Origin: Flagellimonas allohymeniacidonis
GTDB taxonomy: Bacteria > Bacteroidota > Bacteroidia > Flavobacteriales > Flavobacteriaceae
Direction: 5' to 3'
Length of the DNA: 64,000 nt
Assembly (NCBI RefSeq): GCF_004296335.1
Contig: NZ_SGIU01000002.1
Coordinates: forward strand, 447,882 to 511,881
How positions within the stretch are numbered: the first letter of the stretch is position 1; each line of letters begins with the position of its first letter. Below, piece by piece: positions 35,546-43,543 of the stretch. A model generated the notes under the pieces. It worked only from the letters and a program-made list of their open reading frames with translations, searched no databases and was not told where the DNA came from. The position numbers and the translations under genes were made by a program.

Positions 35546-36823
35546 TTAGAATCGATATCCTTTAAATCGTTCAAATGCAGCTCTTTCAAGGCCTTCCCTA
35601 TGATTTGGGTGCGCTATTGAAGCTAGCGCCTTGGAACGATCCTGCAAAGTTTTACCATAAAGGTTTACTACACCATATTCTGTAATCACATAATGCACGT
35701 GTGCCCGGGTAGTCGTCACTCCCGCTCCTTCCTTTAAATAGGGCACTATTTTGGAAACCCCTTTATTGGTAACGGACGACATTGCAAAAATTGGCTTGCC
35801 ACCTACCGATAGGGAGGCGCCCCGAATAAAGTCCATTTGTCCACCAACACCAGAAAACTGAAAGCTACCAATAGTGTCGGCACACACCTGACCGGTCATA
35901 TCGATCTCAATGGCACTGTTAATGGCGGTCACTTTCGGATTCCGACGTATTCGTGCACCATCATTGGTATAGCCTGCATCCCTAAAATCACATATGGGGT
36001 TGTCATCGATAAAGTCATACAGTTTTTGGGATCCCACTGCAAAACAACTTACAATCTTTCCCATCTTTACTTTTTTCTCAGCGCCATTGATGACGCCTTT
36101 CTCAATAAGGGGCAAAACTCCATCAGAAAACATTTCGGTATGGATTCCCAAATTTTTGTGGTTGCCTAAGTTGGAAAGCACGGCATTGGGAATATTTCCT
36201 ATCCCCATTTGGAGCGTGGCGCCATCCTCTATTAAAGAAGCCACATTCTTTCCAATCATATTTTCAATTTCGGACAGTTCCCCTGCGGTGTGTTGATGAA
36301 TCGGCCGATCTATTTCTACCGCAGCAGCAATTTCATTTATATGAATAATTCCGGTTCCATGGGTTCTTGGCACTTGGGGATTGACTTGAGCAATGATTTT
36401 CTTGGCAGTTCTAACCGCCGGCAGGGCCACATCCACGGATACGCCTAAGGAGCAATACCCATGCTTATCTGGGCTTGATACCTGAATAACTGCAACATCC
36501 AACGGCAATATATCATTTTTGAACAACCACGGAATCTCACTAAGAAATATGGGAATGTAACCTGCATTTGGGGTATTAACACTTTTTCTCACATTTGCTC
36601 CTACAAAGCAAGAATTCAAGGTAAATGCCTCACTATAAGGCTTTCGCACGTATTTAGCGTCTCCTTCAGTATGTATGGAGATAATTTCTACATCCCTTAA
36701 CTCATTATACCGTTCACAGAGCGCATCTATAAGTTCGTTGGGGGTCATTGCAGCTCCCTGGAAAAAAACACGGTCTCCCGATTTTATTTCTTTTACTACT
36801 TCTTCTGCTGAAGTTATTCTCAT
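35546..36823 (-). CDS. Acetyl-CoA hydrolase/CoA-transferase family protein
   Basis: This 425-residue protein has both halves of the acetyl-CoA hydrolase/transferase fold. Visible are FFQGAAMTPNELIDAL near residue 19, QMGIGNIPNAVL near 205, the glycine-rich FSGVGGQMDFIRGA near 325 and VITEYGVVNLYGK near 385. Length matches 4-hydroxybutyrate/acetate CoA-transferases. It could move CoA between acetyl-CoA and an organic acid such as succinate, releasing acetate. It begins nine bases after the TauE-like gene and is the last gene of the cbb3 operon, suggesting that acetate metabolism follows oxygen level. Confidence 0.88.
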   Translation of the reverse strand: MRITSAEEVVKEIKSGDRVFFQGAAMTPNELIDALCERYNELRDVEIISIHTEGDAKYVRKPYSEAFTLNSCFVGANVRKSVNTPNAGYIPIFLSEIPWLFKNDILPLDVAVIQVSSPDKHGYCSLGVSVDVALPAVRTAKKIIAQVNPQVPRTHGTGIIHINEIAAAVEIDRPIHQHTAGELSEIENMIGKNVASLIEDGATLQMGIGNIPNAVLSNLGNHKNLGIHTEMFSDGVLPLIEKGVINGAEKKVKMGKIVSCFAVGSQKLYDFIDDNPICDFRDAGYTNDGARIRRNPKVTAINSAIEIDMTGQVCADTIGSFQFSGVGGQMDFIRGASLSVGGKPIFAMSSVTNKGVSKIVPYLKEGAGVTTTRAHVHYVITEYGVVNLYGKTLQDRSKALASIAHPNHREGLERAAFERFKGYRF

Positions 36824-36832
36824 TTTTTTTGT

Positions 36833-37546
36833 TTAAGGTTGATGACATTCAATGGCGGCGGATACCGCATTATTTTGTGCGGGCTTGGGAGAAACATAAG
36901 GGATTCCCAGCCCCAGTCCCCTAAGTATGAACAAAACCCCAATCAGTACTACAAATACCGGGATTGCTTTTTTTATTTTTGATTTAAATCGCCCTCGAAA
37001 CAGACCTTTGGAAAAAACAACCGCCGTCATCAAAGGAACCGTCCCCAATCCAAAAAGCATCATATAAAGTCCTCCATACCAAGGGTTGCTGAGGGCAACA
37101 GCTCCCAAAAGGGCCATATAGACCAATCCACAAGGTAAGAAACCATTTAGAAATCCAATGGTCAAAAAGGTGTCATTGGATTTCTTTTTTAGTTCTTGTC
37201 CGAGTTTAGATTTTACGGCACCAATCAACCTATAGATGGGTGCTGCCAATTTATGGGCCTTGAAGTACCTACCAGGAAAGAAAACCAAAATCAACATAAG
37301 AATGCCCACGGCTATGGACAACTTTTGTTGCATCCCAAATAAGGAAAGTCCTTTTCCCAAAAAACCAAACAAAACCCCAATGATGCCATAAGCCATAAAA
37401 CGGCCAAAATGATATAGGGAAAGCTGTGTTACCGATTTGACTTTGCTTTCTCTATTTACGGGAAGCATAAACGCAATGGGGCCACACATGCCCAAACAGT
37501 GCAAACTTCCCAAAAAACCAAAAACCAAAGCAGATAACAGTAGCAT
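36833..37546 (-). CDS. Sulfite exporter TauE/SafE-family protein of the cbb3 cluster
   Basis: A 237-residue membrane protein with six or more helices. The first helix carries LGSLHCLGMCGPIAFMLP, a His/Cys motif found in cytochrome-oxidase-associated members and possibly copper-binding. NGFLPCGLVYMALLG near residue 140 holds another Cys. Proteins of this type are commonly found next to ccoG and ccoH, where a role in copper supply to the oxidase has been suggested. Its ATG shares one base with the ccoH stop codon; a TTG three bases earlier is less likely. Confidence 0.85.
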   Translation of the reverse strand: MLLLSALVFGFLGSLHCLGMCGPIAFMLPVNRESKVKSVTQLSLYHFGRFMAYGIIGVLFGFLGKGLSLFGMQQKLSIAVGILMLILVFFPGRYFKAHKLAAPIYRLIGAVKSKLGQELKKKSNDTFLTIGFLNGFLPCGLVYMALLGAVALSNPWYGGLYMMLFGLGTVPLMTAVVFSKGLFRGRFKSKIKKAIPVFVVLIGVLFILRGLGLGIPYVSPKPAQNNAVSAAIECHQP

Positions 37547-37992
37547 CAATACGTTAATTTTTCTTTGTGCAAAAAGGTTTTGTCTTTATATTTCCATTGT
37601 ACGGTAATGTCCCAGCGACCGTCTACCAAGCGATTGTCAGGTATGAGCAAATGTGTATTGGACAAACTTATGGGTAAGTTAAAATCCAAGTGCTTGTTAG
37701 ACGGTCTATATAGGGACACTGTTCCAGTAATTTGGTTAACATCGAAGTCTTTTGGAAATACAAGCGTAAGTCCTTGGGCTGACTTAGTAACTTTCAGGTT
37801 TGCCTTCATTTTGGAAGCTGAACGTTCGGCGTCAATTTCCTTTTGATACTCCAGTTCTTGTTTGTAATAGTCTTCAGTGACCAGATCATGGTTGGCTCTA
37901 TCATCCATTGCCATCTGAATGACGAAGTACATGATAAAACTTATGAAAGCTATAAATGCCAGTACGATTCCTGTTCCCCAATTGATCTTCAT
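37546..37992 (-). CDS. ccoH: FixH/CcoH-family cbb3 oxidase assembly protein
   Basis: A 148-residue protein with an N-terminal membrane anchor (about residues 8-27) and a periplasmic domain. DYYKQELEYQKEID follows the anchor and matches the FixH family, and the rest is beta-rich (LTLVFPKDFDV, GRWDITVQWKYKDK). FixH/CcoH assists maturation and stability of cbb3 oxidase. It is located ten bases after ccoG and overlaps the next gene by one base. Confidence 0.9.
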   Translation of the reverse strand: MKINWGTGIVLAFIAFISFIMYFVIQMAMDDRANHDLVTEDYYKQELEYQKEIDAERSASKMKANLKVTKSAQGLTLVFPKDFDVNQITGTVSLYRPSNKHLDFNLPISLSNTHLLIPDNRLVDGRWDITVQWKYKDKTFLHKEKLTY

Positions 37993-38002
37993 ATCCCAAT
38001 CT

Positions 38003-39412
38003 TTAATTATAGCTCCTTGGAGCTAAAAACTTTGTTTTTGTTGTTTCAATCAACTCACCATTGCTGTAGACGCCAATTTTTAGTTCATCTTTATCTCCTG
38101 TGAGGGCCGAGTTATTGATCTCAATAAAAAGTGTTCCCTCAGCCAGTTGTTCTGCCTCAACTTTAAAGCTATCATTGGCAACCATTTTAATGGTTCCTTT
38201 GTGCGACAGCAGTTTGAAGTTCACATTATTGATATCCTTCGACGTTTTATTGACCAATTTGTAGGTGTAAACATTGCTGATGACGTTATCCGCCTTACGT
38301 TCATAAAGTTGCCCTGGAAGTCTCAAAATATTGGCCTCCAACTCATTTCGAAGGAAAAGCATTCCTATCAATATTCCAATAAGAATGGTCAATACTCCTG
38401 TATAGCCTTTCATTCGGGCCGTGAACTTGAATTTCTCCTTTTGGTTGATTTCATCCTCGCTGGCATATCGTATAAGCCCTCTTGGTAGGTTTATGCTGTC
38501 CATAATGTGGTCGCACTCATCGATACAAGCTGTGCAGTTGACACATTCGAGTTGGGTACCGTTTCGGATATCGATTCCTGTGGGGCACACATTCACACAT
38601 TGAAAGCAATCGATACAATCCCCATGACCAAGAGCGTCCCTATCTTCGTTTTTGCGGAACTTCTTACGTCCACTTTCTCCTTCACCCCTTCGGTGATCAT
38701 AGGCTACAACGATGGATTTGTCATCCAGCAGTACTCCCTGTAGCCTACCGTACGGACATGCGATGATGCACACCTGTTCCCTAAACCAAGCAAAAACAAA
38801 ATAGAATACGGCAGTAAAAATTAAAAGGGGAACCATGGTGCCCAAATGCGCCATCGGCCCATCTGTGACATATTGAATCAGCCTATCACTCCCAATCAGA
38901 TATGCTAAAAAGACATTGGCAATAAGAAAAGAGATAATGAAAAACACACTCCATTTTAGGCTTCTTTTCCAAATTTTCTTTCCGTTCCAAGGCGCTTTGT
39001 CCAATCGCATTTGTGCTCCCCGGTCTCCATCGATCCAATACTCGATTCTTCGGAAGACCATCTCCATGAATATGGTCTGGGGACACATCCATCCGCAAAA
39101 AATTCGGCCATAGGCCACGGTAAAAAGAGCGACAAAAATTACTCCAATAATCATGGAGACGACCACCAAATGAAAATCCTGTGGCCAAAATGGAAATCCA
39201 AAAATATTGAACCGGCGCTCCAATACATTGAACAATAGAAATTGATTTCCATTGATCTTTATGAAAGGAGAAGCAAAGAGAAATAAAAGAAGGCCGTAGC
39301 TTACATATTTGCGATAGTCATAAAAGCGACCCTTTGGTTTTTTGGGATAAATCCACGCCCGTTTGCCCTCTTCTGTTATCGTTCCGATGGAATCCCTAAA
39401 ATTTTCTTCCAT
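38003..39412 (-). CDS. ccoG: Cytochrome c oxidase accessory protein CcoG
   Basis: This 469-residue membrane iron-sulfur protein belongs to the RdxA/FixG family. Five helices are interspersed with CGWMCPQTIFMEM near residue 103 and two ferredoxin clusters near residues 265-300 (CIDCFQCVNVCPTG and CVNCTACIDECDHIM). A FixG Ig-like periplasmic domain closes the protein. CcoG reduces Cu(II) to Cu(I) for insertion into cbb3 oxidase. It lies 55 bases after ccoP in the operon. Confidence 0.96.
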   Translation of the reverse strand: MEENFRDSIGTITEEGKRAWIYPKKPKGRFYDYRKYVSYGLLLFLFASPFIKINGNQFLLFNVLERRFNIFGFPFWPQDFHLVVVSMIIGVIFVALFTVAYGRIFCGWMCPQTIFMEMVFRRIEYWIDGDRGAQMRLDKAPWNGKKIWKRSLKWSVFFIISFLIANVFLAYLIGSDRLIQYVTDGPMAHLGTMVPLLIFTAVFYFVFAWFREQVCIIACPYGRLQGVLLDDKSIVVAYDHRRGEGESGRKKFRKNEDRDALGHGDCIDCFQCVNVCPTGIDIRNGTQLECVNCTACIDECDHIMDSINLPRGLIRYASEDEINQKEKFKFTARMKGYTGVLTILIGILIGMLFLRNELEANILRLPGQLYERKADNVISNVYTYKLVNKTSKDINNVNFKLLSHKGTIKMVANDSFKVEAEQLAEGTLFIEINNSALTGDKDELKIGVYSNGELIETTKTKFLAPRSYN

Positions 39413-39467
39413 TATTTCCTCTTCTTATTGGGGTCTCAAATATGGCACTGTCTCTCTGGATTCAATT

Positions 39468-40421
39468 TTAGTTCATGGCCACATTGGTGGAATCCGTAAC
39501 CTGTTCCGTTGGAGTTTCCTCTGGGATTTCCGTAGGATCAGGCGCATCGGGATCCACCCAAATTTCGCCTTCCGGTGCTTTTGGACTAGCTGGAGTTGTA
39601 CCGCCCAGTGTGAGAATGTAACTCGCTACTTGGGCCATTTCAGCAGGCTTCAAGCTTTGCTTCCAAGCCACCATTCCTTTTCCATCACGTCCTCCTTCAG
39701 AAATGGTATTGAACACATTCTTGATGCCTCCTCCCAAAATCCAATGCTCATCGGTCAGGTTGGGGCCAATTCCACCCCCGCCATCGGCCATATGGCAAAC
39801 CACACAGTTATCGGTAAAAATCTTTTTTCCGGCGTTTAAGTCTGAAGCATCGGTCAAAAACTCCACCGTATTGATATCCACCAAATCTTTAGCGGTCTTC
39901 TTATATTCTTCAATAGCTAATTGAGCGGCGGCAACCTCTTGTTCATATTCCAAATCTTGGTCATAATCCCCAGCGATGTGGAAGCGAACCAAATAAATGA
40001 CGCCGAAAATGATGGTCACATAAAAGAGATAGACCCACCAAGGCGGCAAGACATTGTCCAACTCTCGAATGCCATCGTAGTTATGATCAAGAATGATTTC
40101 TCCTTCTTTTTCAATGGATTTACTTCGGGTCAATCGTTTGTAGACTGATTTGCCCCATTTCCATTCCCATTTTTTATTCTTTGCTGCCAAATAACGCTCC
40201 TGTGCCTCGGGTGAGAGGGTTTGGAACATCACATTTTCAATGGAGCTTAAAATCAGCTCGATGGCTATCAATATCAACAAGACCATGAGCATAAAAAACT
40301 GGGTAATGGGGTATTCGATAATGGCAGGTTTCTCACCTGAATCAATGAAGTATTCCATCAATCCGAAAATCAAAAAGAATAGTAGGGGGATGCGTATCCA
40401 CCAAGGTGTTTTTGTGCTCAT
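39468..40421 (-). CDS. ccoP: cbb3 oxidase subunit III, one-haem CcoP
   Basis: A 317-residue membrane cytochrome c. Two N-terminal helices (residues 10-25 and 38-60) and a third near 128-145 (LPPWWVYLFYVTIIFGVIYLV, the CcoP N-terminal domain) are followed by one cytochrome c domain with C206, C209 and H210 in NCVVCHMADGGGG. The proteobacterial enzyme has two haems c; only one site exists here, as I recall for Bacteroidota. The C-terminus is Pro/Glu/Thr-rich. It transfers electrons to the catalytic unit. It lies four bases after ccoQ. Confidence 0.93.
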   Translation of the reverse strand: MSTKTPWWIRIPLLFFLIFGLMEYFIDSGEKPAIIEYPITQFFMLMVLLILIAIELILSSIENVMFQTLSPEAQERYLAAKNKKWEWKWGKSVYKRLTRSKSIEKEGEIILDHNYDGIRELDNVLPPWWVYLFYVTIIFGVIYLVRFHIAGDYDQDLEYEQEVAAAQLAIEEYKKTAKDLVDINTVEFLTDASDLNAGKKIFTDNCVVCHMADGGGGIGPNLTDEHWILGGGIKNVFNTISEGGRDGKGMVAWKQSLKPAEMAQVASYILTLGGTTPASPKAPEGEIWVDPDAPDPTEIPEETPTEQVTDSTNVAMN

Positions 40422-40425
40422 AATG

Positions 40426-40611
40426 CTATGGTTTGTTATTGTAATCGTTATCTAATGGCAATTCTCCCATCTCTTTAATGTGTTCTTTTGATGAGGTGAA
40501 AACCCACCAGAACAGTAGAACGAAAAAGACAAAGAAAATGAGTAGGGACAGCATGGGATAGTTGGCTATCCCATCAATACTTTCCATATGGTTTTTGACG
40601 AATTTCAACAT
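40426..40611 (-). CDS. ccoQ: CcoQ-like small cbb3 oxidase subunit
   Basis: A 61-residue single-helix protein (helix about residues 20-39, LSLLIFFVFFVLLFWWVF) with a charged tail. Size, hydrophobic pattern and position between ccoNO and ccoP identify it as CcoQ/FixQ, which stabilises the complex. Gaps are three bases to ccoNO and four to ccoP. Confidence 0.88.
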   Translation of the reverse strand: MLKFVKNHMESIDGIANYPMLSLLIFFVFFVLLFWWVFTSSKEHIKEMGELPLDNDYNNKP

Positions 40612-40614
40612 GGC

Positions 40615-42816
40615 TTATTTATTTTGGGATAATAACTCATCCGTTTCCTTTACTTTGATATCGGTTCCCAATCGCTGCAAATAGGCAATGAGGGATACAA
40701 TTTCTCGATCTCGCATCTCCACAAATTCCTCACCATTTTCCTCGGCGTATTTTTTATCGGCCTCATAGGTCCTCACGAATTCGGGATCGGCGTACAGATT
40801 TTTCTCAATTTGCAGGGCCTGCTCGGCCATACTTGCATCTGCGTTGGCAATATCCTCTTCGGTATAGGGTACTCCCAAACTTACCATGGCCTCCATCTTC
40901 CCTTGAATTCCACTTCTGTCATGTCGGTCCCGGACCAACCATTGGTAGGCTGGCATTATGGAACCTGCGGAAGTACTCTGTGGGTCATACATATGGTTCA
41001 AGTGCCAGCTGTCGGAGTACTTGCCTCCAACCCTCAGTAAATCAGGCCCAGTACGTTTACTGCCCCAAAGGAAGGGGTGATCATAGACAAATTCACCTGC
41101 CTTGGCATACTCACCATAGCGCTCCACCTCGCTTCGGAATGGTCTGATCATTTGCGAGTGGCAGCCAACACAACCTTCCCTGATGTATAGGTCACGACCT
41201 TCCAATTCAAGGGGAGTATAGGGTTTCACACTGGTTATGGTTGGGATATTGGACTTCACCAAAATCGTTGGAACAATTTGGATAATACCCCCTATCAGAA
41301 TAGCTACCGTAGCTAAAATGGTCAATTGAATAGGTCTTCTTTCGAGCCAATTGTGGAAGGTTTCCCCGGCAATTCTTCTTTTGGAAACCCTGGTCAATGC
41401 AGGAGCCTCAGCCAATTCATCCTCAACACCACTTCCCTTTCTTATGGTTACGATCACGTTATAGATCATGATGAGCATCCCAACAATGAACATGGTACCA
41501 CCAATGGCACGCATCCAATACATAGGAATAATCTGGGTAACCGTTTCCAAGAAATTTCCGTAGACCAAAGTACCATCTGGATTGAAGTCTTTCCACATCA
41601 ACGCTTGGGTAAAGCCAGCTACGTACATGGGCAGTGCATAGAGCACTATCCCCAAAGTACCAATCCAAAAGTGTAGATTGGCCAAACTTTTGGAGTACAG
41701 GGTGGTCTTAAACATTTTCGGAACCAGCCAGTAAATCATACCAAAGGTTAAGAATCCATTCCAGGCCAGTGCGCCTACGTGCACGTGGGCAATAATCCAG
41801 TCACTAAAGTGGGCAATGGCATTTACGTTTTTAAGTGACAACATTGGACCTTCGAAAGTGGCCATACCATATCCGGTAATGGCGACTACCATGAATTTTA
41901 AGGTGGCATCACTTCGAACCTTGTCCCACACGCCACGAAGCGTTAACAGACCATTGATCATACCTCCCCAAGATGGTGCTATCAGCATCACAGAGAATAC
42001 CACTCCGAGATTCTGAGCCCAATCAGGCAAAGCGGAATACAACAAGTGGTGAGGACCGGCCCAGATGTAGATGAATATCAAGGACCAGAAGTGTACAATG
42101 GACAGTCGATACGAATAAACAGGACGGTTGGCGGCTTTTGGAACGAAGTAATACATCAATCCCAAGAAAGGCGTGGTCAAAAAGAAGGCCACCGCATTAT
42201 GCCCGTACCACCACTGCACCAATGCATCTTGCACTCCGGCATAAACCGAGTAGCTCTTTAAGGCTGCCACCGGAAGCTCAAGGCTGTTGAAGATATGAAG
42301 CACAGCGACCGTTACAAAAGTGGCGAGGTAAAACCAAATGGCCACATAAAGATGTCTTTGCCTCCGCTTCAAAATTGTGCCGATCATATTCCAACCAAAA
42401 GCTACCCAGACGATGGCAATCGCGAGGTCAATAGGCCATTCCAACTCAGCGTACTCCTTTGAGGTGGTGTACCCCAAGGGAAGGGTAATTGCAGCGGCCA
42501 CAATGATCAACTGCCATCCCCAAAAATTAAAATTACTTAGAAAATCACTGAACATACGGGCCTTCAGCAATCTTTGAAGGGAATAATAAACTCCCGCAAA
42601 GATGGCGTTCCCGACGAAAGCGAAAATCACCGCATTGGTATGCAAGGGCCTGAGACGGCCGAAGCTCAACCATGAAATTCCATCTGTAATGTTTGGGAAT
42701 AAAAACATAAAGGCCAGCAAGAGCCCGACCAACATCCCAACTACACCCCACAGCATCGTGGCGTATAAAAACTTTTGAACGATTTTATTATCGTACCGAA
42801 ACTGTTGTATTTCCAT
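40615..42816 (-). CDS. ccoNO: cbb3-type cytochrome c oxidase, fused CcoN-CcoO subunit
   Basis: A 733-residue fusion of the catalytic subunit and the monohaem subunit. The CcoN part (about 1-500) has 12 or more helices with the haem and CuB ligands H59 (RPLHTN), H206 (YGHNAV), H256-H257 (GPHHLLY), and H344 and H346 (HVHVGA). After one further helix the CcoO part (about 525-733) has the haem c site C549-x2-C552-H553 (GCVGCHSQM). The enzyme reduces oxygen with high affinity and pumps protons. In proteobacteria ccoN and ccoO are separate genes. It follows ccoS after two bases. Confidence 0.97.
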   Translation of the reverse strand: MEIQQFRYDNKIVQKFLYATMLWGVVGMLVGLLLAFMFLFPNITDGISWLSFGRLRPLHTNAVIFAFVGNAIFAGVYYSLQRLLKARMFSDFLSNFNFWGWQLIIVAAAITLPLGYTTSKEYAELEWPIDLAIAIVWVAFGWNMIGTILKRRQRHLYVAIWFYLATFVTVAVLHIFNSLELPVAALKSYSVYAGVQDALVQWWYGHNAVAFFLTTPFLGLMYYFVPKAANRPVYSYRLSIVHFWSLIFIYIWAGPHHLLYSALPDWAQNLGVVFSVMLIAPSWGGMINGLLTLRGVWDKVRSDATLKFMVVAITGYGMATFEGPMLSLKNVNAIAHFSDWIIAHVHVGALAWNGFLTFGMIYWLVPKMFKTTLYSKSLANLHFWIGTLGIVLYALPMYVAGFTQALMWKDFNPDGTLVYGNFLETVTQIIPMYWMRAIGGTMFIVGMLIMIYNVIVTIRKGSGVEDELAEAPALTRVSKRRIAGETFHNWLERRPIQLTILATVAILIGGIIQIVPTILVKSNIPTITSVKPYTPLELEGRDLYIREGCVGCHSQMIRPFRSEVERYGEYAKAGEFVYDHPFLWGSKRTGPDLLRVGGKYSDSWHLNHMYDPQSTSAGSIMPAYQWLVRDRHDRSGIQGKMEAMVSLGVPYTEEDIANADASMAEQALQIEKNLYADPEFVRTYEADKKYAEENGEEFVEMRDREIVSLIAYLQRLGTDIKVKETDELLSQNK

Positions 42817-42818
42817 AT

Positions 42819-43028
42819 TTACTGATTAGTATCGTTAGTTTTTATGATTTGTTTTTCTTCTGAAATTTCATGGTCAGGCTCGGTAAGTACTTCATCATCA
42901 AAGAGCATCCGTACCGAGGGCGTATAGGCATCATCGTATTGTCCAGACCTAACTGAAAAAACAAAAGCGATGAAAAAAATAACGGCGACCGTTATGCTTA
43001 TGGCAAGCAACACATAAATCACACTCAT
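42819..43028 (-). CDS. ccoS: cbb3 oxidase assembly protein CcoS
   Basis: A 69-residue protein with one N-terminal helix (residues 3-25) followed by FSVRSGQYDDAYTPSVRMLFDDE, the diagnostic CcoS segment. CcoS is needed for cofactor insertion into cbb3 oxidase. It is the first gene of the operon ccoS, ccoNO, ccoQ, ccoP, ccoG, ccoH, TauE-like, CoA-transferase. A dyad TGAC-N4-GTCA lies 50 bases upstream. Confidence 0.93.
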   Translation of the reverse strand: MSVIYVLLAISITVAVIFFIAFVFSVRSGQYDDAYTPSVRMLFDDEVLTEPDHEISEEKQIIKTNDTNQ

Positions 43029-43046
43029 ACCTACCTGAATTTTGCG

Positions 43047-43089
43047 TAAAACTACATTGAGGCTGTGGTCAAAAAAATGACTATTGTCA
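43047..43089 (-). promoter_or_regulatory. Fnr-type promoter of the cbb3 oxidase operon
   Basis: On the minus strand TGAC-AATA-GTCA (43089-43078), followed by TTTTTTT, is centred 29.5 bases from -7 box TAGTTTTA (43054-43047). The ccoS start codon is at 43028. Confidence 0.72.
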
Positions 43090-43111
43090 GCTTTTTCAAA
43101 TTCATTTTCAT

Positions 43112-43516
43112 TTAAATCTTTTCCTTTTTAGATAGCGTTATCAAAGCTGCCACGATGACAAAATTCTTGCCGATATACTGTCCTAAAAGGGTTGGTACAA
43201 AAGGAAGCTCCTTGAATGATTCCGATGGGAACAATATCAAAGGGGCAAAAGTGAAAACCATATGAAACAATGCCGCACCCACTACTACCTTCCTATACAG
43301 ATTCAGGATTAAGAAAATCCCAATTCCCACTTCCAAGATGGCCAGTGATATAATGGAAAATGTATCAGAGAACAATCCAAATGACAACTCATGCAAGGTG
43401 TTTTTCGCCAGATTCTCAGCAGGGCTGAGACTCGGGAAAAACTTTAAGGTTCCAAACCACAAATAAACGAGCCCGATACTAAGGGCCAACAGGTTTGGTT
43501 TTGTGAGGTTTTTCAT
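43112..43516 (-). CDS. DoxX-like membrane protein
   Basis: A 134-residue protein with four predicted helices, of DoxX-like type (GLVYLWFGTLKFFPSLSPAENLAKNTL in the first helix and loop). I chose ATG 43516 (MKNLTKPN) over a TTG 21 bases upstream. It lies 27 bases after ccoI and is probably co-transcribed. DoxX-family proteins act as small quinone- or thiosulfate-linked membrane components in some organisms, but that cannot be transferred here with confidence. Its operon position suggests a link to respiration or redox balance. Confidence 0.72.
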   Translation of the reverse strand: MKNLTKPNLLALSIGLVYLWFGTLKFFPSLSPAENLAKNTLHELSFGLFSDTFSIISLAILEVGIGIFLILNLYRKVVVGAALFHMVFTFAPLILFPSESFKELPFVPTLLGQYIGKNFVIVAALITLSKKEKI

Positions 43517-43543
43517 TACTATGGTTGAGGTTTTCAAAAAAAT

